This document shows, in pieces, positions 6,246 through 12,850 of a stretch of 14,807 nt of DNA. The notes beneath the pieces were generated by a model. The model had not been told where the DNA came from, made no database searches, and saw only the letters and a list, made by a program, of their open reading frames with translations. The stretch comes from an uncultured Lachnospiraceae bacterium (GTDB taxonomy: Bacteria; Bacillota; Clostridia; Lachnospirales; Lachnospiraceae): contig CANRMO010000040.1 in assembly GCA_947631755.1 (NCBI GenBank), positions 1 to 14,807 on the forward strand, in the 5' to 3' direction. The first letter of the stretch is position 1. Each line of letters begins with the position of its first letter. A program made the translations under genes and the position numbers.

Positions 6246-7493
6246 ATGAAAAAAATCGTTGTTGTGGGTGGCGGCGCCGCCGGTATGATGGCGGCGGCCC
6301 GGTGTGGGAGAGCAGGATGTTCTGTCACACTTCTGGAGAAAAATGAAAAACTGGGGAAGAAATTATTCATCACAGGAAAAGGAAGATGCAATCTCACCAA
6401 CGCCTGTGATGTTTCTGAGCTCTTTTCTCATGTGGTGAGCAATAAAAAATTTTTGTACAGCGCATTCTATTCTTTTTCCAACGAGGATACGCTGGATTTT
6501 TTTCATTCTCTCGGCCTAAGGACAAAAACCGAGAGGGGAAACCGGGTATTTCCCTGTTCGGACAAGTCCTCGGATGTGATCCGCGCCCTGTCCGGGGAGT
6601 GTGAGCGGCTGGGCGTTAAGATCCGTTTGCGCACACCGGCGGTGGGGCTTGTCATCGAAGAGGGCCGGGCCGTGGGCGTTCGCCTCTCAGATTCGGAGGT
6701 ACTGGATGCCGACTGTGTGATATTGGCTACAGGGGGCGTGTCCTACCCCGGGACCGGCGCATCGGACCAGGGATTGCGGATGGCAGAGAGCTGTGGGCAC
6801 TCCATCCAGCCGCTGAGGCCGGGGTTGACCGGAATCCTGGCAGAGGGGGATATCCCGAAAAAACTACAGGGGCTGACAGTGAAAAACTGCGCTCTCTTTA
6901 TCTGCGATGAGGGGAAGCAGAAAAAGAAATGGTTTGAGGGGTTCGGAGAGGTGCTGTTTACCCACTATGGCGTCAGCGGGCCGCTGATCTTATCTGCCAG
7001 CAGCCGGATCGGGGACCGTTTGGGAGAGGCGCCCATGGTTCTCCACATGGATCTTAAACCGGGCCTTGACAGAGAGCAGCTTGACCGCCGGATACTCAGA
7101 GATTTTTCCGGCTTTCCGAACCTGGATGTAAAAAATGCACTGGTACATCTGTTGCCAGCGAGCATGATTCCTGTTATACTTTCTGTGAGCGGTATCGCGG
7201 GGAACAAAAAAGTGAACCAGGTCTCCAGGGAGGAGCGGCGCAGGCTGTGTGACAGGTTAAAAGATTTTACTCTTGTGCTCACCGGACTGCGGGATCTCGA
7301 AGAGGCGATCATTACAAGGGGCGGTGTTTCTGTGCGGGAAGTGGATTCCTCCACTATGGAGTCAAGACTGGTCCAGGGCCTCTATTTTGCGGGAGAGATG
7401 CTGGATGTGGACGCACTGACGGGAGGGTTCAATCTCCAGATTGCCTGGTCTACCGGCTGCCTTGCCGGTGCAAGCGCGTCAGGGGAATTGTGA
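6246..7493 (+). CDS. HI0933-family NAD(P)/FAD-dependent oxidoreductase
   Basis: This 415-residue flavoprotein starts with KKIVVVGGGAAGMMAA (dinucleotide-binding GxGxxG at 8-13) and Glu31, which would hold the FAD ribose. KKLFITGKGRCNLTN (38-52) is the hallmark of the HI0933/YhiN family. ATGGVSYPGTGASDQG in the middle and LTGGFNLQIAWSTG near the C-terminus complete the FAD-binding fold, and the length is normal. The physiological substrate of most members is unknown. BaiN, a bile-acid steroid reductase described from a gut Clostridium, belongs to this family, but nothing here shows that activity. The ATG at 6246 follows AAGGAAA. It lies 15 bases after the lipoprotein gene and about 60 bases before cmk, a neighbour often kept in related genomes, so a housekeeping role is also possible. 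Confidence 0.9.
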   Translation: MKKIVVVGGGAAGMMAAARCGRAGCSVTLLEKNEKLGKKLFITGKGRCNLTNACDVSELFSHVVSNKKFLYSAFYSFSNEDTLDFFHSLGLRTKTERGNRVFPCSDKSSDVIRALSGECERLGVKIRLRTPAVGLVIEEGRAVGVRLSDSEVLDADCVILATGGVSYPGTGASDQGLRMAESCGHSIQPLRPGLTGILAEGDIPKKLQGLTVKNCALFICDEGKQKKKWFEGFGEVLFTHYGVSGPLILSASSRIGDRLGEAPMVLHMDLKPGLDREQLDRRILRDFSGFPNLDVKNALVHLLPASMIPVILSVSGIAGNKKVNQVSREERRRLCDRLKDFTLVLTGLRDLEEAIITRGGVSVREVDSSTMESRLVQGLYFAGEMLDVDALTGGFNLQIAWSTGCLAGASASGEL

Positions 7494-7506
7494 GGCGCGG
7501 GAGAGA

Positions 7507-7535
7507 TTGCCGTTAAAAAACAGGGGACAATTATA
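7507..7535 (+). promoter_or_regulatory. possible weak promoter before cmk
   Basis: The 60-base gap before cmk contains TTGCCG (7507-7512), a 17-base spacer and ATTATA (7530-7535), or TATAAA two bases later. The match to consensus is partial. It could give cmk, ispH, rpsA and cheR some independent transcription, which would make sense because rpsA needs high expression. Treat as tentative. Confidence 0.3.
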
Positions 7536-7553
7536 AAGAGAGAGGGTTAAGAG

Positions 7554-8237
7554 ATGAATATTGCGATTGATGGGCCTGCGGGCGCAGGAAAGAGTTCGAT
7601 AGCGAAACTTGTGGCAAAAGAGATGGGGTTTGTGTATGTGGATACCGGGGCGATGTTCCGGGCCGTGGCTCTTTATTTTCTGAACCGGGGCATTGATACC
7701 GGTGATGAGGGGGCTGTGAGTGAAGATTGTGATAAAATCCAGGTGCGGATTGAATATCTGGATAAAACACAGCATATTTTACTAAATGGGGAAGATGTGA
7801 CTGAAAAGATCCGGAAAGAGGAAGTGGGAAAACATGCTTCTGTGGTGGCGAAGTACAGCGCCATCCGTGAAAAGCTGCTGGAATTGCAGAGGAAGATGGC
7901 TGCTGAGAGTGATGTGATCATGGACGGAAGGGATATCGGCACCGTCGTTCTTCCGGGTGCGGAAGTGAAGATATATCTGACAGCCAGCGCGCGGGTGCGC
8001 GCGAAGAGGCGCTATAAAGAATTGGCGGAAAAGGGGGAGACGTGTGATCTGGATGAGATCGAGAGGGATATCATCACCAGGGACGAGCAGGATATGAACC
8101 GCGAGACCGCGCCGTTAAAACAGGCGGAGGACGCTGTTTTACTGGACACTTCGGATCTGATGATCCCGGAAGTGGTGAAGAAGATAGAAGAAATTGTGAG
8201 ATCAAAGACAAAGGCGGGGGAAGGATTTGAAGATTGA
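7554..8237 (+). CDS. cmk: cytidylate kinase
   Basis: Cmk phosphorylates CMP and dCMP with ATP in pyrimidine nucleotide supply. The 227-residue protein has the usual size. It opens with the P-loop GPAGAGKSS (7-15), followed by the YVDTGAMFRA substrate region (28-37), DGRDIGTVV (124-132) with the conserved Arg-Asp pair, and RDEQDMNRETAPLKQA (176-191) in the lid and C-terminal region, all diagnostic. The ATG at 7554 follows AGAGGG. Its last 11 bases overlap the TTG start of ispH. The order cmk, ispH, rpsA is widely conserved in Clostridia, and here it also includes the flavoprotein upstream. Confidence 0.97.
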   Translation: MNIAIDGPAGAGKSSIAKLVAKEMGFVYVDTGAMFRAVALYFLNRGIDTGDEGAVSEDCDKIQVRIEYLDKTQHILLNGEDVTEKIRKEEVGKHASVVAKYSAIREKLLELQRKMAAESDVIMDGRDIGTVVLPGAEVKIYLTASARVRAKRRYKELAEKGETCDLDEIERDIITRDEQDMNRETAPLKQAEDAVLLDTSDLMIPEVVKKIEEIVRSKTKAGEGFED

Positions 8238-9075
8238 ACTGGCAGAGAGTGCCGGGTTTTGTTTCGGAGTGAGACGGGCAGTGGATACTGTCTACCGGCT
8301 GCTGGATGAAAAGGGGAAAAGAGTTTGCACGCTCGGGCCCATCATACACAATGAACAGGTTGTGGCGGATTTAGAGAAGAGGGGAGTCCGCGTTGCGGAT
8401 GATCCGGGGGAGGTCTCCGGGGATGGAGAAGAAATCCTGGTGATCCGCTCCCACGGCGTGCCGCGGGATGTGGTGGAGAGCCTGGAAAAACATGGGACCG
8501 CCTATGAGGATGCGACGTGCCCGTTTGTTAAAAAAATTCACAAAACAGTGTCTGAATACAGTGAGAGAGGTTATCACATCATAATCATAGGATCGGCGTC
8601 CCATCCCGAAGTACAGGGGATCCTCGGGTGGACAAAGGGGAACGGCCAGGTGATCGAGACGAGAGAGCAGGCGGAACAATTTGTTATGCCGGACGCCGGA
8701 AAAAAAATCTGCGTTGTTGCCCAAACGACATTTAATTACAAAAAATTTAAAGAATTAGTTGAAATTCTTGTTAAAAAAGGTTATGATATATATGCTGTGA
8801 ATACTATCTGTAATGCTACTGCTACGAGACAGCATGAGGCGGAGGATCTTGCGGCCCGCATGGACGCTATGCTTGTGATCGGGGGCAGACACAGTTCGAA
8901 TTCGCGGAAGTTATACGAGATATGTAAAAATCAGTGTGAAAACACTTATTTTATACAGACAGCAGATGATTTGGAGACCATTCCTCTCGGGTCATTTGCA
9001 AGCCTAGGTATTACTGCAGGGGCTTCGACCCCAAAAAACATTATACAGGAGGTTCTAAGGGCATGTCAGAAGTGA
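8227..9075 (+). CDS. ispH: IspH, 4-hydroxy-3-methylbut-2-enyl diphosphate reductase
   Basis: IspH is the last enzyme of the MEP pathway. It uses a [4Fe-4S] cluster to reduce HMBPP to IPP and DMAPP. The 282-residue protein has the three cluster cysteines at 12 (GFCFGV), 98 (ATCPFV) and 195 (NTICNAT). It also has the substrate residues RSHG (74-77), HPEV with catalytic Glu128, SSNS (223-226) and a C-terminal TAGASTP. The start is TTG at 8227, chosen because it gives the standard N-terminus and lies behind a purine-rich GGGGGAAGGA. It overlaps cmk by 11 bases and rpsA by 13. Bases 8731-8820 (residues 169-198) are only about 21% GC with A/T-ending codons, unlike the rest of the gene, although the protein there is fully conserved. 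Many Clostridia fuse this enzyme to ribosomal S1; here the genes are separate. Confidence 0.96.
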   Translation: MKIELAESAGFCFGVRRAVDTVYRLLDEKGKRVCTLGPIIHNEQVVADLEKRGVRVADDPGEVSGDGEEILVIRSHGVPRDVVESLEKHGTAYEDATCPFVKKIHKTVSEYSERGYHIIIIGSASHPEVQGILGWTKGNGQVIETREQAEQFVMPDAGKKICVVAQTTFNYKKFKELVEILVKKGYDIYAVNTICNATATRQHEAEDLAARMDAMLVIGGRHSSNSRKLYEICKNQCENTYFIQTADDLETIPLGSFASLGITAGASTPKNIIQEVLRACQK

Positions 9076-10199
9076 GTTTTGAGGAAATGTTGGAGGATTC
9101 ATTAGTAACAATCCACAATGGTGAGGTTGTAGAAGGGACAGTTATCGGCGTTAAGGATAATGAGATTATCTTAAATATCGGATATAAAGCAGACGGCATT
9201 TTAACAAGAAATGAATATAGCAATAATTCGGATATTGACCTGACAGAAGAGGTAAAAGTCGGCGACAAAATGACTGTCAAAGTTCTGAAAGTCAATGACG
9301 GGGATGGCCAGGTTCTCCTGACTTATAAGAGATTGCAGCAGGACAAGATGAACAAAGTGTTCGAGGAAGCTTTCGAGAACAGGGAAGTGCTCACCGGAAA
9401 GGTTGTAGCTGTCCTCAAGGGAGGGCTGAGTGTTGCCTATGGCGAGGGACGTGTGTTTGTGCCTGCGAGCCTTGTATCGGATATGTATGAGAGAGATCTG
9501 GGCAAATACCAGGATCAGGACATTGAGTTTATCCTCACAGAGGTAAATCCCCACAAGAGGAGAATTATCGGCGACCGCAAACAGCTGATCGTGGAGAGAA
9601 AGAAAAAGATGCAGGAAGAGCTGATGGCCCGCATTGAAGTTGGCATGATGGTGGAGGGGACGGTTAAGAATCTCACCGATTTTGGCGCGTTTATTGATCT
9701 CGGTGGCGCCGACGGACTTCTCCATATCTCAGAGATGTCATGGGGGCGTGTTGACGATCCGAAAAAACTTTTCAAAGTCGGCGACAAAGTGAGCGTGATG
9801 ATCAAAGATATTGCAGATTCCAAGATTGCCCTCACGATGAAACTTGAGGAGAACAACCCGTGGAAACATGCGGCTGACAAGTACCAGGTCGGCACGGTGA
9901 TCACAGGAAAAGTAGCGAGAATGACAGACTTTGGCGCATTTGTTGAACTGGAAGAGGGAATTGATGCTCTGCTTCATGTGTCCCAGATTTCCATTGATCA
10001 CGTTGAGAAACCTTCCGACGTACTGAAAGCCGGACAGGAGATCACAGCGAAGATCGTTGATTTTAATGACGAGAGCAAAAAGATCAGTCTCAGTATCAAA
10101 GCACTTGAGATTGAGGAGAAGAAAGCGGCAGAGGAAGAAAAAACAGATTCTGACAATGTGGAGGTTGATGCTGATAGTGGGGAATCGGCAGAAGAGTAG
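9063..10199 (+). CDS. rpsA: 30S ribosomal protein S1 family, four S1 domains
   Basis: The 378-residue protein contains four OB-fold S1 RNA-binding repeats, at about residues 21-89, 107-175, 194-262 and 275-348. The last two carry the clearest motifs (TDFGAFIDLGGADGLLHIS and TDFGAFVELEEGIDALLHVS). An acidic tail (EEKKAAEEEKTDSD and on) follows. Proteobacterial S1 has six repeats, and four is usual for Clostridia. It would help mRNA binding or translation at the small subunit. The ATG at 9063 is served by AGGAGG at 9047-9052, inside ispH, and overlaps the ispH end by 13 bases in a different frame. The first two repeats are the more diverged, as in the family. Because Bacillota S1-like proteins are not always essential ribosome components, the exact role is inferred. 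Confidence 0.95.
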   Translation: MSEVSFEEMLEDSLVTIHNGEVVEGTVIGVKDNEIILNIGYKADGILTRNEYSNNSDIDLTEEVKVGDKMTVKVLKVNDGDGQVLLTYKRLQQDKMNKVFEEAFENREVLTGKVVAVLKGGLSVAYGEGRVFVPASLVSDMYERDLGKYQDQDIEFILTEVNPHKRRIIGDRKQLIVERKKKMQEELMARIEVGMMVEGTVKNLTDFGAFIDLGGADGLLHISEMSWGRVDDPKKLFKVGDKVSVMIKDIADSKIALTMKLEENNPWKHAADKYQVGTVITGKVARMTDFGAFVELEEGIDALLHVSQISIDHVEKPSDVLKAGQEITAKIVDFNDESKKISLSIKALEIEEKKAAEEEKTDSDNVEVDADSGESAEE

Positions 10200-10202
10200 G
10201 AT

Positions 10203-10991
10203 ATGGAGATTTCATCAGGTGATTATGAATCCTTTAAAAGGGAGTATTTACGGCTGGCAGGAATCGATCTGAATGCTTACAAAGAAAATCAGATGAAGCG
10301 CAGGATAAGCAATTTTATGTTGAAATATCATGCGAATACTTATAATGAGTTTTTTTCTCTTTTGAAAAAGGACAGGGAGGTATATGATAAATTTGTCGCC
10401 TACCTGACCATTAATGTGTCAGAGTTTTACCGCAACCCTGCCCAGTGGAAGACACTGGAGGAAATGATTATTCCCGGGTTGCTGCAGAAATTCGGAAAAC
10501 GCCTGAAGATATGGAGCGCTGCCTGTTCGACGGGGGATGAACCCTATTCCCTGGCGATGGTGCTGAGTGAATTTCTCCCTCTGAGCCAGTTTGAGATTCT
10601 TGCCACGGATCTGGACAATGAGGTTCTCGGCAAAGCGAGATCCGGATATTATACTGAGAAGAGTATTAAAGGGCTTCCAGATAAGTACAAAGATAAATAC
10701 ATTACAGATGACGGTGCCGGAATTGTGAAGGTATCCGATAAACTGAAATCATGTATCACATTTAAGCAGCACAATTTACTGAAAGATCCCTACCCGGAAG
10801 GGGTACATATGATCGTATGTCGGAATGTTCTGATATACTTTACTGAGGAAGCAAAGGTGGAAATTTATAAAAAGTTTGCTGCATCGCTCTGTCAGAAAGG
10901 GATTCTTTTTGTGGGAAGTACGGAACAGATTATTGGGGCATCAGGCTTTGGATTTCAAGGGCTACAATCCTTCTTTTATGAAAAGCAGTAA
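10203..10991 (+). CDS. cheR: CheR chemotaxis protein glutamate methyltransferase
   Basis: CheR transfers methyl groups from SAM to glutamates of chemoreceptors. The 262-residue protein has the all-alpha N-terminal domain (about 1-75) ending in INVSEFYRN (70-78), the counterpart of the usual TxNxTxFFR. The SAM-binding domain follows, with SAACSTGDEPYS (105-116), ATDLD (134-138), QHNLL (189-193) and IVCRNVLIYF (204-213). All key motifs are present. There is no pentapeptide-binding or TPR extension. It starts three bases after the rpsA stop, with a modest purine tract (AGAAGAGTAGGA) as ribosome binding site, and ends about 30 bases before a strong terminator, so it is the last gene of the operon. 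No other chemotaxis gene is near. Its GC looks somewhat lower than that of the metabolic genes. Confidence 0.94.
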   Translation: MEISSGDYESFKREYLRLAGIDLNAYKENQMKRRISNFMLKYHANTYNEFFSLLKKDREVYDKFVAYLTINVSEFYRNPAQWKTLEEMIIPGLLQKFGKRLKIWSAACSTGDEPYSLAMVLSEFLPLSQFEILATDLDNEVLGKARSGYYTEKSIKGLPDKYKDKYITDDGAGIVKVSDKLKSCITFKQHNLLKDPYPEGVHMIVCRNVLIYFTEEAKVEIYKKFAASLCQKGILFVGSTEQIIGASGFGFQGLQSFFYEKQ

Positions 10992-10994
10992 TCT

Positions 10995-11008
10995 GTTAAA
11001 GATTTAAC
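10995..11008. repeat. short palindrome after cheR
   Basis: GTTAAA (10995-11000) and TTTAAC (11003-11008) are exact inverted arms around a two-base centre, just after the cheR stop and before the terminator. It could be a small operator or only an AT-rich coincidence. No protein can be assigned to it. Confidence 0.3.
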
Positions 11009-11021
11009 ATTGAGTTGGATT

Positions 11022-11047
11022 ACCACCCTGCATCAGGGTGGTTTTTT
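11022..11047 (+). terminator. intrinsic terminator after cheR
   Basis: Bases 11022-11030 (ACCACCCTG) pair perfectly with 11034-11042 (CAGGGTGGT) across a CAT loop, followed by a run of T up to 11047. This is a textbook Rho-independent terminator. It ends the run that began at the promoter near 1765 and separates cheR from plsX. Confidence 0.95.
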
Positions 11048-11097
11048 AGTAAGGGAGAGCATGCGGAACTGGATTGAGTGAAGATCGGAGGTATTTT

Positions 11098-12117
11098 ATG
11101 GGCGGTAAAGTTGTAGTTGCGCTGGATGCCATGGGGGGTGACTATGCGCCGGCAGAAACGGTAAAGGGCGCTGTGGAGGCGGTACAGGAGTATTCAGAGA
11201 TTGAAGTGATCCTGGTGGGAAAAGAGGAAGAGATCAAAAAAGAGCTCGGCAAGTATTCTGTCCCCTCAGAAAAGATCCGGGTGGTAAATGCCACAGAAGT
11301 GATCAATATGGGGGATGTGCCCACGAGCGCCATACGCGAAAAGAAAGATTCCTCTCTTGTCGTGGCGATGAAACTTGTAAAAGAGGGAGAGGCAGACGCC
11401 GTTGTCTCCGCGGGGAGCACGGGGGCGATCCTGGTCGGCGGACAGCTGATCGTCGGACGGATAAAGGGCATCAAGCGGCCTGCCCTGGCGCCTTTTATAC
11501 CGGGGAAAAAAGGATTTTCTCTTCTCATCGACTGCGGCGCGAATGTGGACGCCAGGCCGGAACACCTCGTGCAATTTGCCCAGATGGGCTCTGTCTATTT
11601 TGAAAATGTAATGGGAAAGAAAAGCCCGACGGTGGGCATTGTCAATATCGGGACGGAAGAAGAAAAAGGAAATCAGCTGGTGAAAGAGACCTATCCACTT
11701 TTGAAGAGCTGCAAAGACATCAATTTTATCGGCAGTGTGGAGGCCAGGGAAATCCCGCAGGGCGGCGCAGATATCCTTGTCTGTGAGGCATTTGTGGGAA
11801 ATGTTATCCTGAAATTTTTTGAGGGGGTGGCAAAGACATTTCTTGGCTGTATCCGGGAGGGGCTGATGTCGAGCCTGCGCACAAAACTGGGGGCAGTGAT
11901 GGTCAAACCTGCGCTGAAGGGACTTTTGAAGACATTTGATGTCAGCAGCCAGGGCGGTGCGCCCCTGCTCGGTCTGAAAGGTCTTGTAGTCAAGGCGCAC
12001 GGCAATTCAAAATCTGCAGAGATCAAGACGGCGATCGGCCAGTGCATCGCTTTCCAGAAGAACAGCATAAATGAAAAACTGACGCAGATGATCCGGGACG
12101 GGGGCAGCCCGGAGTAG
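11098..12117 (+). CDS. plsX: PlsX, phosphate acyltransferase
   Basis: PlsX converts acyl-ACP and phosphate to acyl-phosphate, the donor for PlsY in phospholipid synthesis, at the inner face of the membrane. From the ATG at 11098 it is 339 residues, the family's normal size. Seen motifs are VALDAMGGDYAP (7-18), VSAGSTGAIL (103-112), RPALAPFIP (127-135), LLIDCGANVDARPEHL (142-157), VGIVNIGTEEEKG (179-191) and DILVCEAFVGNVILKF (225-240). GGAGGT at 11087-11092 decides this start over an in-frame TTG at 11074, which would place the ribosome binding site inside the gene. It begins a new unit after the terminator. No clear promoter is visible in the 50 bases between. Usual neighbours rpmF (before) and acpP (after) are absent. 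Confidence 0.95.
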   Translation: MGGKVVVALDAMGGDYAPAETVKGAVEAVQEYSEIEVILVGKEEEIKKELGKYSVPSEKIRVVNATEVINMGDVPTSAIREKKDSSLVVAMKLVKEGEADAVVSAGSTGAILVGGQLIVGRIKGIKRPALAPFIPGKKGFSLLIDCGANVDARPEHLVQFAQMGSVYFENVMGKKSPTVGIVNIGTEEEKGNQLVKETYPLLKSCKDINFIGSVEAREIPQGGADILVCEAFVGNVILKFFEGVAKTFLGCIREGLMSSLRTKLGAVMVKPALKGLLKTFDVSSQGGAPLLGLKGLVVKAHGNSKSAEIKTAIGQCIAFQKNSINEKLTQMIRDGGSPE

Positions 12118-12144
12118 AAAATGTTTACAGAATTGAGGGTTGTT

Positions 12145-12840
12145 ATGGAGACAGAAAAATTATCCACATTTCAAAAGAAGATTAACTATTCGTTTCGGGA
12201 TACAGAGCTCTTAAAAAATGCTCTGACCCACAGTTCCTATGCCAATGAAAAGAACTGGGAATACAGCGCGAACAATGAGCGGCTGGAGTTTCTCGGGGAC
12301 GCTGTGCTGGAGACAGTTGCCAGCCAGTATATTTTCAGTGAGAACCCGAATATGGTAGAGGGGAAGATGACAAAACTGCGCGCCAGCCTTGTCTGTGAGA
12401 TGAGCCTTGCCTCTTCTGCCCGGGAGATTGGCCTGGGAGAATATCTCTATCTCGGGAAAGGTGAACGGCGCACTGGCGGGGCCGGGAGGGATTCTATTTT
12501 ATCTGACGCCTTTGAGGCTCTGATCGGCGCTATATTTTTAGACGGCGGCCTGGAGCCTGCCGCCGGATTTATCCGCACCTTTGTTTTGTCTGATATCGAG
12601 GAAAAGCAGTTATTTTATGACAGCAAGACAATACTGCAGGAGATTGTCCAGGGGAAAAAGCATGAGGAGGCCCAGATCTCATATCCGCTGATAAAGGAGG
12701 AGGGGCCAGACCACGACAAACATTTCACAGTCTGCTGTGAAATCAACGGACAGCGTTATGCTGAGGGTGCCGGCCACACGAAAAAGGCAGCCCAGCAGCA
12801 GGCGGCTTATCAGACAATATTAATGTTGAGAAAAAAATGA
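12145..12840 (+). CDS. rnc: ribonuclease III
   Basis: RNase III cuts double-stranded RNA, processing rRNA precursors and some mRNAs. From the ATG at 12145 it is 231 residues. The nuclease domain has the signature NERLEFLGD (44-52) and the second catalytic pair Asp121 and Glu124 (DAFEALIGAIFLDGG). From about 160 comes a double-stranded-RNA-binding domain ending in GAGHTKKAAQQQAA. GAGGGT at 12135-12140 sits five bases before this ATG, and the protein then begins in the usual way (KLSTFQKKINYSFRD). An upstream in-frame ATG at 12121 would add eight residues and is possible. It follows plsX by 27 bases and precedes smc by 10, the standard plsX-rnc-smc order except for the missing acpP. Confidence 0.96.
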   Translation: METEKLSTFQKKINYSFRDTELLKNALTHSSYANEKNWEYSANNERLEFLGDAVLETVASQYIFSENPNMVEGKMTKLRASLVCEMSLASSAREIGLGEYLYLGKGERRTGGAGRDSILSDAFEALIGAIFLDGGLEPAAGFIRTFVLSDIEEKQLFYDSKTILQEIVQGKKHEEAQISYPLIKEEGPDHDKHFTVCCEINGQRYAEGAGHTKKAAQQQAAYQTILMLRKK

Positions 12841-12850
12841 GAGTGGATAT

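Noticed and set aside
11048..11097. Promoter for plsX
   Set aside because: I could not find a -35/-10 pair with acceptable match and spacing between the terminator and the ribosome binding site, so none is listed.
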